From Numida meleagris (taxonomy: Eukaryota; Chordata; Aves; Galliformes; Numididae): DNA of 64,000 nucleotides. The notes beneath the pieces were generated by a model. The model had not been told where the DNA came from. It did no database searches and saw only the letters and a list, made by a program, of their open reading frames with translations. The stretch is taken from assembly GCF_002078875.1 (NCBI RefSeq), contig NC_034411.1:56717238-56781237 (forward strand), given 5' to 3'. The position numbers were made by a program, and so were the translations under genes. This document shows, in pieces, positions 23,301 to 36,196 of the stretch. Numbering within the stretch: the first letter of the stretch is position 1; every line of letters begins with the position of its first letter.

Positions 23301-26300
23301 TTTGAGCTTTCACTATTGTCTCATTATTTTGCTCAGCAGGTTTACAGGCAACTCTTAACACCGCTGTCAGCATTGATCCAGGGTCAATGTTTTGACTGCA
23401 TTCAAAAACAGTTTCTTGTGTAATGGAAGCATATATACAAAGGCAGTCAACTCCAGACTCTCAGACCAATCTTTCGTGGCGTATAATATCACCAGCCACG
23501 AGAAGTTTCCACCCTCCTCAGCTCTTAGCTCTGTAGAGAAGTGAAAGCGAGAGACGCTTATTGGATGATTCTGCTTTCACATCACTGAAATTCAGGACTA
23601 ATTCCAGAAAGATCAACCAAGCTATACTAGCATAATGTTAGGATAAGTGAGAACACAAGCAATATATAATACTGGTGTAATTGTTGGCAGCAAGAGTTCT
23701 GCCCTCTTGTGTATTTGTTCTTGTAATTTTGAATGTCTGCCTAGTGTCTTTTCACAGGCTGAATTTCATAGCTATGTTAGCCCCTGTTTATTTCTTTTTG
23801 TCTGGTGACACCCACTCAGACATTTTATTTCAGGTTCTCCTGATAAGGTTAGGAAAAATTGGTAGACCATGAACTTTGAACAGTGTTTTAACATTAAACA
23901 AAGACTAGCATTTTCTCTTTCTTAGGCCAGAATTGCTGTCTTTGCTGTAAATCTCTGGATGATCTCATTTTAAAAGTATTGATAAACAAATGTGAACCAC
24001 TATTAATAATTCTTATCTTTCTCTGCTCAATTCTTCACTTAAATTTTCATTAGTCTCTTCACACCTTTTTTTTAGCATGGAGAGGACTTCATATCTAATA
24101 AATTCTGTACTACTAATAGCTTCAGGTATGCTCCCTCTTTCTGATAATGATGTGTAGTAGTGCATATTACTTCAAACCTTTTTTTGCACCATGTCATCTG
24201 TAGTGCTCAAGTATCATTCTGACCTGAAGTAGTACTCATCTTACACAATTGTTCCAAATTTATCTGCTCAAGTCTGTTACCCTGGTTTCTTCTGAAGTTA
24301 AAAGAGAGAAGCCATTTTGCCAATATACAAATCTTTCCTTTTTTAGATCAGTGAACTGAATTGCCTTATATAAATTAGAGCCCTACTCTATGCAGGTAGC
24401 ATGGACTAGATGTCAGCTTTCTTATGACAGTGATTAAATGAGATGAACCTGAATTCTGGTGACCGGAGCTGAGGTCCACAGGCATACAGTGAATGGGAAA
24501 AATAACACTAAAAATAGCAGTTCCAAGCAGGTAAACAAGAAACTTCACCAGAGATTCTTATTGTTTGAAGATGTCTCCAGGGCAAATGTGATAAGGCTCA
24601 GAGGAGAAAAAACTCAGTAATGCCTTTTTTTGCAGTGCACACAGGTGGGAGTCTGTCTGGTTTATTGTGCACAAGTACAGCCACTTAAATGGACATAGTC
24701 ACCTCGATTCAAGTGAAAATGAAGTGAAAGAAGACATCTCAAAAGATCAGGAGTGCAGAAAAAATTACCTGGAAGGTAATTTAACATGGTTTGTTTGTTT
24801 TTGCAAGATAATACATAGAGAGCATTTTTCTCTTTTTTACAAATACAGTGCAGAAAAAAAAAACCAACAAACACAACAATAATGAAAACAAAAACAAACA
24901 AGTAAACAAACAAAATAAAACAGCAATAATGCAAGGAAATTTTAAATTTAAGGCCAGCACTGGCATAAGAGTAGGTGCAATCAAGGGGACCACAACTGTG
25001 CTTATTTGTCAGACAGGTGCCATAGGAGCCACACAGTGGCTTTATGACTGTGATTAACATTCAGTTTTATGAATGGCCCCAAGGGAGAGGCTGAGAGCCC
25101 TCACTTCAAGACAAAGTAGTTTGAAACAGATGGTGCTGAGTCTTTTTGAAAGAGATGCATAGGAAACATCTATTTACATAATACTCAAGCCCCTGTTTGA
25201 TACTGATGCAACACATATCAATGCTAAAATTGAATATTTTACAATGGTTAAAGGGGTAAAAAAATAACATTGTTCATCCCTTATCCATCCATTTGGCTTT
25301 TCCTTCTTTTTAGACTAAGTGAAGATTTTGCTAATTGCTGCCACGTGCCGTTTTAATCCATGAACTTATGTTTCAGAAAAGTGTCTAGCAAACATTAACA
25401 GTTACTTTAGTTTGTGATTTAGAGCCAATGTCACTCTTCCAAGATAGGATAAAAATACTTCCACGAAAAGATTCTGCTCCGAATAGTGGTAGGGAGATCA
25501 TAACCCCTTGAAAAAGAGCACGAAACTGGAAATTTTGGCAACCATTTCACCAGATGGGTCCAACTCAAAGATGCTTTAAGAAGGATTTGGAAAGAATGAT
25601 ACTTACAACATCGGCTATCACTTTCTTGTAGAGCTTAGATTTCTTTCCATAAAGTGTTTTTATCATTTTACCAATTCTGTAAAAAATCTTGTTGCCTCCT
25701 TAAACACATGCCAAGTTTTGCAGCCAAAAAAGAATGAAAGTACTATCACTTTAAACAGAACATTCTGCTGCAAGTTTTTGTATGGAGTGAGTCTTGTAGA
25801 ATCTGACCCAGTATTAATAGGCACTTAGCAGTATGCCCTTCATTTATAACTTTATGCTCAATTTAGAATAAAGCATACTAATGAGGAATAGTTTGAATTA
25901 GAGGATGCTGTGCTGAAGTATTTATTCTGTCAGCGTGCCATTAAGAAAACTCTTTCCTTTTGGTCCTGTTAGACATTTTAGCCTGCAAGTGACTGCTTGA
26001 GGAGGAAGAGATGTTACACAGAAGTTAGTGACGGAGAGTCTCTTCTCTTGTTTTTATTCCAAAAGGAAAACATGTTTTGATACAGATCTCAAGCCATCCA
26101 AAAATACTTGCTTTGCTAAATGTCATCGGTTAAAATAAAAATAATTTGTTAAAGGAGCTGGCGTGGTAGAGCTGGGGATAAGAGGAATAGATGCAGGTGC
26201 AGGCTAAGGCACAGGACACCTGAAGTGTGTATGGATCAGAGTGAACCTAAGTTCCTGAAGTATAGGTATTGCATTTAATAACATTTAATTTTAGGGCTCC

Positions 26301-29300
26301 ATCCAAAAGCTTACATCTTCTGTTTCCTCTGTAGCAGAGCTGAGACTTAAGCACTAAAGCACCCTGCTCCACATCACTGCAGTTGCCTGGAGCCTGTCAG
26401 GTGGGACGGGCTGAGCTTTGGTTCCTGCTTTCCTCAGATTTTTGGTCAATGCCCAAAGTGTGAATGTCATGTATGCAAACACTGGATGCAAACATGGAGA
26501 CAGTCTTCCAACCTGCTAGCCTTTAAGTCTCTTGCTCCCTCTCCCTGTCTTTCTGGCCCAGTGAGTGTTCAGCTCCTCACTGCACAAGGTTTCCTCTTGA
26601 ACAGAAGCATTGGAAAACAAGTTTTCCAAAAAACAAACGGTGAAGAAATTCTTCAAAAACATTTGAATCCAGACATCCCACTGGCTGGAAACAAATAAAT
26701 TAACTACCTTCCTGAGGACTAAGCATGTCAGGATAAATCCCATCCCACAAAGTATAAGATATTGCTTAAAATCAATACGGGACCCTGCACCCCAGACTTA
26801 GAACTAGCTGGCGTACAAGCTCCTGAGGCTCAGAGAGTTGAAAGGCTTTTAATTAGCGCTTTGTTTATTCATTTGTTTTTATAAACAGTGATCTCTACTC
26901 AGAGGTACACAAAAGTAACAGCACAGCACTTGGAGCCCATTCACACCCATTCACCACAGGAACAGATCAATATTTAGCTCTTTTTATAACACACTTTTTA
27001 TATCATATCTTTTTGCATCTGGGGCCCAGTAACAGGGAAATTATTTCAGGCAGTGGAGCACATATTCCCTTTGAGTACCTCGCATGTCCTTAGAAAGGCC
27101 AAGAGCAAGCATGCAAGTAACAACAAGAGGGGAATACCTGCACTGTCTGCCCACCACACTGTACTGGTACTTTAGCTTTCTGCTAAATGCATCCTGTATT
27201 TTGGAAGCTTTTTACAGACTGTCCATGGATCATTTCCCTTGGCAGAATGGGCTCACCCCATTGGGAAATGCTCCTTGCGGCAGTACTGGAGGGTAGCTCC
27301 ACCTGCAAAAGGGCTGCCCTTTCCTAGCAGCAGCCTTGGTGTGAGGCTGAACAGGATCAGCTCAGATGCACGTAAAAGTTTCAAAAAAAGAAAGCATGTC
27401 TGGGAAGTTCCATATCCCATCCCTGCAAGCCTCAGAAAGTCAAATTCCTTAGGGCTCAATCCAGACACATTGTGGTCAGCCAGGAGACTCTCATTGTCCA
27501 TGACAATGAACAATGGACTGAAATGACAGTGATGACTGCTGCCAAGAGCAGCATTCACTTTAACAACTGCTGGCTAACCTGGAAGCTTTTAATCATGGGA
27601 AGCAATAGGAAGCTGTAATGCTTTGCTCTGCAAGTAGCCCCAGGAATTTGCTTAGGAAAAGGAAGCTGAGGATATAAAAAAAAAATCCTTTGTTTTAGTT
27701 TTCAAGTATCATAACAAATTAATTATGTCTTGCTATATTTACTTTCACTTTTCCCAGCAAAGTACATTTGTGAGGATTTTTGTTAGCTTCTGCATTTTAT
27801 CCCTCATGAAACACTCCTCCTTCCTACTACAATGCATAAAAAATATGCCCTGTTCCGAGCTGCTGTCCCATCTCAAGGTAGGACAATTCTGTGATGTGGA
27901 AAGTATTGCATCCCACTGTTTTTGTGGTGGTATCTTGGTTTCATAGAGATGTGGTTCCAGCTCACCAAACTTTTTTACTGTGTGCATGGTAAATTTCATT
28001 GTTATAGGACAAATGATAACATCCTGGTCAAACTCAGCTTGGAGCTCAAAAAATCCCATGAAGAGTCGCAGTCTAGCACTGTTCCCATAGCTCACTCATT
28101 CCCAGACACATATCAAGATTTCTGAGAACATGCAATTCTATATGGATCATGCTTTTCCATTGCTACTCCTACCCCCCCAATGGACAAAGAGAAAAAAAAA
28201 AAAAATTCAGATCTGCCTTGAGAACTAGGGTTGAGAAGAAGTAAGGGTAGCAAAGGTTTTCCACAGAAAATTTGGTTACAAATTAACAAAAATATTAAAA
28301 TTATAGAATATTTTAGCTAGCCCTCAATTAAAAGCAAAATGGTATCATAATGCCTTAAGCATGTTATAATTGGTGGGCTTTATGTTCTTATTTCCCTCTT
28401 TAGGCATAGCTCTTCAGTTAAAGCACATTTTTTAGGGCACACCATAGCCTTCTTACTTGGAGAGGAGGTCTGGTTCACTGTTGGGAGCTGCAGTGTGTCC
28501 TTCTATCAGGAAACTTGAATGGAAAGATTCAACTACACTGTTCTGCCCAAAACAAATTTATTTTGACTCCTGGCATTCTTCTTTTCCATCACTATCAAGG
28601 TACATAGAGAGATGTAAAGATAGGTAAATAGATACACAGACATACAGGCAGGTAGATTATCTACCAAAGGCAAATATTTCGTCATGAATTGCTGTTTTTG
28701 ACACGACAGTTTTCAAATACCTCTGTAAAGACTGACAATCAAAGAATAAACAACATTTGAAATTAGTACAGCTGTCAAAAGTCAAATTACAATGGACAGA
28801 TTCATAACCCACCTATAGCTCTGTGGTTCTGACCACATCTGGCTGTTCGTGCAGACATTAGAAAACGTGCTCTAAGCCTGAAACACACTCTCGTGGTGGT
28901 AAGAGGAAGTGGAATGCTGTTTGCCATAGGAACAGCAGACGTGCCTGAGGTCACGCTCAGACATGCTCTCGAGGTGCATTTGTTGTCTTGCTGTGGAAAT
29001 GTTTTTCTGGCCTACAGTGAGCAACGGAATGAATGGTGTAGCACATGCCCTTCTCCTTGGGCAACTATACTAATAAGGGGGTCTTCCTGTGACCTTCTCA
29101 CAAGACATGTTTGAACACCATGCTGTTATAAAGTCTGTACAGCTTTCAGATAACTGGCTAGCCAGTCTGGAGGACAGAAACAATTATTCTAGTCTAACCT
29201 GTACCCATTCAGAAAAAGGTGCAAAACTCATCAATAACATTCATGGATGTTCTATGCAGACAGCACCTGAAGTGATATAGAGTCAGCTACATGGAAGGAA

Positions 29301-29365
29301 GAAGGAATTTAACATAAGAGCTCATAATCCAGACAGGTTTGAATTAGTCCCTCTTCTCATGTCTC

Positions 29366-29392
29366 TTTTTTTTTTTTTTTTTTTTTTTTTTT
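29366..29392 (+). repeat. Poly(T) run, 27 bases
   Basis: Uninterrupted T run. On the minus strand it is a poly(A), but no retroposed gene body is recognisable on its right side. Confidence 0.95.
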
Positions 29393-31944
29393 GAGAAAAT
29401 GTAATTATTGTCTGGGAAATCTGACTTCAGCAAGCCACCTGCCAAGTAATGACTCACATCTGTGTACAAGATGTTCCCAGCACTTCTTATGCATTTGTAT
29501 CTATTTGCAGAACATATCGGATCAGCTGCTTTCTGCATGCATGCACAGAAAGGAGAAAGAACCTCCAGCAAAACCCAAGGGACAGGTCCTGGGGTTTCTT
29601 TCCCTCGTACTTAGTCTGCGCATATCTTTCTACTCCCCATGCCTTTTGAAAGAAATGATTAATGATGTGGCTTAGAAGTATTGCCATGGACTCCCAGGTA
29701 CAACTAATTCAAGCAACAAATCTCTAGTCCTTGTTTTGGATATGTTATAGTCTACTATGGTGTCTTGATACCATGCTGGCTAAAATGTCTTAGTTCCCAT
29801 TCCTTAATTAGCAGGTTAGAGCATTTCTCTAGTGGTAGTAGTGTTCAAATAAAACAGCATTGATGGCATCAGCTTTGTATTGGTGCTGCCTTCTAGCACA
29901 CTTGGTGATGTGTGGGCACTCCCAAAATTAGTTTGGGCTCTTTCACATGTGAATGTGTGCATGTGCACACAAACGTGCGCTTACAAACTGATGGAGAACA
30001 AGAAAGAGAGAGAGCTGCTGGGTTCCTGAAAACATTTGACTGCAGAGGAACAGTGAACATCATTCATAAATGATTACTTAGATTGGCCTTGTCCCTCACA
30101 TTACATTGATTCTCTTGTTTAGAGACCTAAGTGCAGAGGTGCCCTAGGGGTAGAGGAAGACTGCAAAGAATCACTGCCCTGACCAGAGCAGGTGCTGCAC
30201 CTAGATATTTAAATGAAAAGAAGATGAACAAACAGAAAAAAAAACACTTGTTCTCCTTTCTATAGCATTCTGCCAAATAATAAAGTTCTTCCAGAAGAGA
30301 GAACAGCTTCATAAGAAAGAAGTGTGCCACGAGAAAGTACAGCACAAACTCCTTTATAAGCTAAGTGAAAAGATATCTACAGTATTTAGTCATATTTTTA
30401 TTATTTGTGTCATGGTAGATACTACCTGCAAATTATGTACATGATATATGATTAGGTGTTGATAATTTGTGTTAATAATTTGTTAACACTCTTCAGTACT
30501 TCACTCTGAGAAGCAAAGATGCAACACATTACACTCTGCAGCCTTGTTCAAATAACAGTTTTGATGGGTGAGCTCTACCAAGCTGTGTTATCTCATTGTC
30601 TCATCTTCCTTTTTTCCACTGTTCTGTGAAGATGAATGCTCGGAGCTGCACTGTAAAACTGAAAACCAATCTCAGTTACTTTTCAGAGAAACTTGTATTA
30701 AGACAGTCTGGGGCAGTAGCCCAAAACTCTCTGCAGTAGATAGATCCCCATCTGTCTGTTCAGCAGATATGTGAAGGGCCGTTACGACTGTGACTGTGTT
30801 GAAAAAACAACTACTATGTAGGTATGTGTCAGACTGTTTAAAGTTTGACTTTCTCAGTGTTCTTGAAATTCGGACTTCTCAAATGACTCAAAGGATGGAA
30901 CTCTGAAAGCACAGAAGAATGGAAAAAATCAGAGAAAACAAAGTCTGATGTCTCTTGAAGAGGAACATGAGCTTCTGGCTGTTGTTTCACCCACTGATGC
31001 CATTTGGCAGAAGGCAGTCACATAAGAACTCAACAATACAAGCAACTCCTTCAGGGCACCTTTCACAGTGCTATGTTTCTACTGAAAGCACAGCAGATTC
31101 CTTGTTTTGTTCTAACACAGCCATCTTCAACTCTAGCTACTTCCTTAGCAAAACCAGAGATTTTCCCTGCCAAGGAACAAAACCTATTCACATTATAGAA
31201 GAGTAGATGTAGGGAGTTTGCTTCCACAAAACAAATAACACTTTGCTTGAACACATCTGTGAAAGTCGTATATGCTAGAAACTAGTACGCAGAAAGAGTA
31301 AAATCTGAAATTTACTGTGGAAAAAAATCTTGGGTGTGCAAAGCACCAAAGACATTGGGAATCATCATGAGACTGAAAAAGTTTCCACATAAAGCTTACC
31401 AAATGAGCTGATGATGCCTGCAACTGTTTGTCATTATAATGATAGCTATAGATTTATTTGATTTTTTTCTGGATTCCTGGACATGACCTACATGACCTCA
31501 GTAAAGTACTCCAGAATGTCAATAATCCTCTCATTACCTGCTGGGACTATTTGCACTTACCATGCAAGACCTGCAGTACTACTGATCAGCAATCCCATTC
31601 TTATCACATCAGCTTCCCAGCTTTCAGCAGCAGCTTCAGTGGTGACATGGCTGGAGCTGCTGCTGCGTGCCTCAGAAATAAAAAAAGAACACCATATCTG
31701 ACTCACTGAGTTAACATCTATCAGCTCTGCCAACACTGTTTTCAGTGTCTGGGAAGCTGATATAGTAAATTTCTGCCCATATTGGTAATGGCAATGATTC
31801 ACTGAAGCAGTCTGAAAGATCATGTAACAGGATTAGGATTTCTCTACCTGGCAAAAGAAATAAGGATTTAAACTACTATAAATTATCTCAGCAATCTTTC
31901 TTTTCCCTTGGCTTTCTTTTCCATATTTAGTTGGATTTCTGTTC

Positions 31945-32135
31945 TCAAACATTTTTGCTTTCTCTTTCTTTGTTTGTTTCTTTTCTTTGTGTCTTTTCCT
32001 TTTTCTTCCTTCCTTCCTTCCCCTCTTCCCCTTCCCATCTCCCTCCCTCATTCTCTTCTGCTATCTCTCCTATGCTCTACTTTTCTTTTCTTTGCTTTTT
32101 CTATCATTATCTGTTTCTCCTTTTCCTCAAAAGTT
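31945..32135 (+). repeat. Polypyrimidine tract (CCTT-rich)
   Basis: About 190 bp of C/T-rich sequence with an unbroken 45-base pyrimidine core (31992-32036) including CCTTCCTTCCTTCC. Long homopyrimidine tracts can form triplex (H-DNA). Serine/leucine/phenylalanine-rich frames across it are artefacts. It lies about 140 bp left of the solo LTR. Confidence 0.85.
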
Positions 32136-32269
32136 TGTGTGGGAGAAACCTAGGATTAACTGCCTGTCTCTAGATAGAGGGCTTGCAGTGAGGATGCAGA
32201 TACTTCATTTTAAGTGATACCTGTAACAGTAATCCTGAACTAAGTGGCAGACCCGGAATGAATTATCAG

Positions 32270-32274
32270 TGGTG
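32270..32274 (+). repeat. Target-site duplication TGGTG (left)
   Basis: The 5-bp TGGTG directly precedes the LTR start and is repeated at 32806-32810, directly after the LTR end. This fixes both ends of the insertion. Confidence 0.9.
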
Positions 32275-32805
32275 TTTCATGGTTTTGTGATTTTTGGTTA
32301 TTGGTATTCCACATCATAACATCATGTAGTGGATATACCTGGTTCTCAGAAGAGAAGGACTACTACAGTCCCCGTGGCACTTTGCTGCTTTGTTACCATT
32401 TTCCAGCCGGAGGGAAAAGATAAAAGCTCACAGTATAAAAACTTGCAGATCACGAGACCTCGCCCCTTTTTTCCGCCGTCTCTCGTCTTGGCAGCACCTC
32501 GCTCTCCAGCCATCTTATCGTCGGTAGTAGAGTAAGGCCTACCTTGATTTTGGGACATTCTCTCTCTCTGTATTGGATTTATCAGCTTAAATTGTTATTA
32601 TATTGTATTATAGTGTGTTGTTTTGCATTCCGATATTTTATTTAGTAAATTAGTTTTGTTTCTCCTCAGATTGTTGCCGCTGTTCTTTGCTCTCAGGGCC
32701 ATCTCCCTACCCTTTTCCCCTTTCCCCTTTTCCTGGGACGTGGGCCCGTGGGTCCCCCGTCCCCTTCGTCACGGAATCGGGCCTAGCGCCCGTAAACCGT
32801 TGACA
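32275..32805 (+). mobile_element. Solo ERV LTR (531 bp), plus orientation
   Basis: A complete LTR with no internal retroviral sequence next to it, so most likely a solo LTR left by recombination between the two LTRs of a provirus. The ends are TTTCA...TGACA; the partner copy at 41870 has TGTCA...TGACA, so the first G has mutated. Internal signals are a TATAAAA box at 32434-32440 and an AGTAAA polyadenylation-like hexamer near 32644. A 5-bp target duplication (TGGTG) flanks it, a length reported for ERVL-type and some other ERVs; the family name is not assigned. It contains no coding sequence. Confidence 0.93.
32434..32440 (+). promoter_or_regulatory. LTR TATA box
   Basis: TATAAAA about 160 bp into the LTR, conserved in the second copy (42233-42239, minus strand). 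It marks the probable end of U3 and could drive transcription rightwards into flanking DNA. Confidence 0.65.
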
Positions 32806-32810
32806 TGGTG
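32806..32810 (+). repeat. Target-site duplication TGGTG (right)
   Basis: Exact copy of 32270-32274, directly after the terminal TGACA of the LTR. Confidence 0.9.
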
Positions 32811-33878
32811 TCTATCTAGTGTTCACTAAGTCTCACTGTTGTTCTTGGTACTTCTACCTTCAGTAGTACTTCTTAAAATGAGCGCTACAGTTGGTTGTAA
32901 ATCGTTACTCAGACTGGTTTAAATCAGCAGAGGCTGAACTTTCCTGACTTAGATGAGGCTGGAGATCCAGACATCTTCCCAGGATGCCTTTCCTACAAGT
33001 GAAAACCCCAAAACATATGTTTATAAGTGCTTCTTAATGTTTTTGTTTGTTTGTTTGTTTTTGCAAAAGTTAGGACCAAAACAAATCATGCAGTTTGGTT
33101 CATTCAAGGTGGTGTAACAGCAACAAACGAGACCAAGGTCTCAACAACACCATACCAGCTTGGACTTTACTCAGTACATAGTATTCTTCAAACACTGAAA
33201 CAGGACAGTGTTTAGGTCTCAAGTTTGCTCAAAAACTCTGGAATGAAAGGAAAATACATTAAAAGAAAATAGTTGGCCACCACTTACAAGTCTTCTATTT
33301 GTTTGGAGACAAAATGTTACTAGAAGCAGCAACTGGGGAGACTTCTCAAATTATACTGAAAGGGACTGATTGAGGTCCAGGTTAGGGAGATGTAAGTAAT
33401 GCCCACTAACTAAAAAAGATGTACTTCTGTTTTGTTGTTGTTGTTTTGCAGAACGTACCTTGTGGCTTCAGTGAGGAACTGAAAAACCTCCTCACCTTAG
33501 TCCATGCATGACACACATACAGTGCTCCACACATTTTCCCATGTGTGTTATTTTCACTTTTATCCATGTGATCAAACTTTGAAAACTGAAAAAAAGAAGA
33601 AAATTTGTAAATCACAGGTTTGACACCAGTGGGGGGAAAATGCTGTAACACACTTCACACCCTCAAATATTCGCTGCTTTCTTGTATTTACCTGGGGCCA
33701 AGATCTTGAGCATCTACTCATTACAGCTCAGCAGCTCTAAATGCCAGTGCAGAATGACATTGACCAGTCTCTTTTTAAGTAACTTTACTGAGAAGTGGGA
33801 ATGTTTGCAGATTAAGTCAAGGCTAGCTTCCTCAGTGACAGAGGGAAGTTTTGGTTTTTTTTTTTCTGTCTTTTTTTT

Positions 33879-33905
33879 GGGGGTGGGGTGGGGGTGGGGG
33901 GAGGG
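33879..33905 (+). promoter_or_regulatory. Very strong G-quadruplex motif
   Basis: Five G-runs of four to six bases are separated by single T or A bases, directly after two T tracts. The 1-nt loops predict a highly stable parallel quadruplex. There is no CpG island or exon nearby, so a regulatory role is not implied by context. Confidence 0.75.
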
Positions 33906-36150
33906 GATGATGGAAGGTGAGGGGAGACTGAAAACATTTGATTTGGCTCGAAGTAAAAGTGCATACTTCACACATATTTCTAACCAACCCCCCAAAACAG
34001 TTTCTGGCTTTGAACGTGTTGAACAGGAAGCCATTTAGTGTTGGAATGCTTGCTTTGCCAGTCCAAGAAACACACGTTCTTATTACTCCTGGGCTATCTA
34101 AAAAGGTTCAGGGTGAAAAAGTTTAATTTATATGTAGAACCTTGTTTCCTGTTTTGTTTTTTTCCCCAGTGTGCCAAGTCTGTTTTTTAAACTCCATGAT
34201 AGGAAACACATTTCCCGTTTTCTCCCTTTCATCTCACTTTATTTACTCAGCTGTATATTTCACTTCAATTTATAGCTTATACTCTTACCTGGCTTAAAGT
34301 CCAAAGACAGAGTGAGAAAGAGATGGATGTTGTGTTTTCATGGTTACTGAGCAAAGGGAAGAATCTGGGTGGAGGTAAAGCTGCCTTTATATCAATATCA
34401 AGAGAGTGGTTGATGGAGAATTTTTTTTCAGGTTGTTCTACAGTATACACTCAAAAAAGGTGAGGAAGTGGGCACAAGGAAAGCAGTAGTGAGGCAGAGC
34501 AGTTCTCTCATCACTGAATGAACTTGTGCATATTTGAACTCTATTTACATTCTCCAAATGAGATACACAGCACAGCTATTTCCCTCTGTTTGGAACTACT
34601 TGCATGTAGAAGCAACTAAAAATAAAGTTAAAATAAAGTAACAAAAAGAAAAGTAAAATAAGCCAAGTTTACAAACATTGAGTGTGCCTAATATACATAT
34701 GTATGTATGTATCCACTCTGCAAGAGAATTAGCTCCCCAAGGAAGAAGAAAAGCCTTCCTGAACAAGGACTGTGGTGTTTAAAAATTAGATTAGGACCAT
34801 TTCTTAGAACAAAGTTTGAGTAAATGGATGGCTTTGTTGCTTTGGAGGTGAAGAGATGCCTAATGAAGGCCATTGTACGCATAACTATGCATGCCTATCA
34901 TAACTAAAGGGAATAACCAGTCCCACTACATTATTGTAGCTTAGTTGTCAAATTGTTAAGACTATAACAGGCTCTGAAATATTTTGAGGCTTTCTTTTTT
35001 TGCTGTCCCAACATCTTGATATTGCCCAATACAAAAACATCCCAGCTATTAAATGGAGGGAACGCACTGTGGCTCTTCCCATATGCCATCCTGGGGTGAA
35101 ATTCTGTGAAAATATCATTTTTCTCTTTTGTATTTGCCTAAGCAGCCTCCAGTTTAAAGTTTGGTATAGATGTAAATGATTCTGTCCATATCTGCAGCAG
35201 ATCCTTTGATTCTCTATTCCTCTATTATTAACAAAGCCTTAGAGTTCAATAAAGTAGTCAGTGTACCTCTCGAAAGAAATGCTCATTTCTTCACGATAGC
35301 GTGGTTGAGGCACATAGGCACCACCACCTGCAAGGGAAATTATTGCTGAATTCATGAGCTCTTATGAACCAAGATGTGGCATTGCTTCCACACAGACTGC
35401 TCAGTGGTCAAGCTTGTGACTGAAGAGGCTTGCATATACTTCTGCCAATACTCCTGGCCATAATGACTTGCATGCACGAGCTGAAGATGAGATGGGATCC
35501 TCAGGACTGTGGGGGAAGCAGAAATTCTTGAAATATGCTGTGCAATTTGTAGCATTTTTCCATTTTCCCTTAGGTAGGTGAGTGCTTGCTTCCTACAAGC
35601 TGGCATACTTCAGGAAGCTGAGGTGGCTCAGCTATCACAGAACTTGAGATCATCCATCTTCCACATCCTTTTATTCTTTTTTCTGAAAAGAAATCTCAAG
35701 AACAGAAAGAAAAGTTGTTCTTCATTTTCTCCATCTGGGTCAAAATGTACAATGCCAATGAAAGTCATAAGGTTTGTGCAAGAAATTATTTGGAGAAAGT
35801 GTTCAGAAAGAGGTTTCTGAAGACTCCTTAAACCAGACCATTGAAAATGAAGGTAAATCTCCAGTGACAGCTGTGCAAGTGGAGTAGGCAGTCACTCAGG
35901 GATTTTGTGAGCCACTTATCATAACTAAGGTGTAAACCCACACTCTTACTCAGGAGTACGTGTTTGCTGATAAAACCCAGTAAACTACAATCTATGTTTT
36001 GTGGTTAAGAGTTTTTCTTTGCTGATACTGGAAAACATACTGATACAGGTTTAAAAATCCTGGCAAGAATTTTGTAAACTTCCTTGATAAAATGGTTCAA
36101 GCTTATTAGAAGAGCATGTCATTATCATCTGTAAATCCCTGTTGATATTA

Positions 36151-36196
36151 GACTAAGAAGAGATGCTTTCATTTGACTAAGAAGAGATGCTTTCAT
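36151..36196 (+). repeat. 24-bp tandem duplication
   Basis: The 22-bp unit starting GACTAAGAAGAG and ending GCTTTCAT occurs twice without mismatch, separated by TT. It is probably a recent replication slip. Confidence 0.9.

Larger units (their letters stand above)
20371..32274. other. Non-coding stretch with simple repeats
   Basis: No supportable gene over about 12 kb. Simple tracts include (GTTTT)n at 22709-22733, an A/C-rich tract at 24848-24930, a GATA/CAGA-rich patch at 28610-28665, a T27 run at 29366-29392 and the pyrimidine tract at 31945-32135. No CR1 copy was recognised here, so this is the longest CR1-free interval in the window. Confidence 0.5.

Noticed and set aside
24662..25060. 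132-codon minus-strand frame rich in Phe, Leu and Val
   Set aside because: Much of it reads through an A/C-rich low-complexity tract (24848-24930); it is not a recognised membrane protein.
31908..32217. Ser/Leu/Phe-rich frames in all three plus frames and a Lys/Arg-rich frame on minus
   Set aside because: Artefacts of the polypyrimidine tract.
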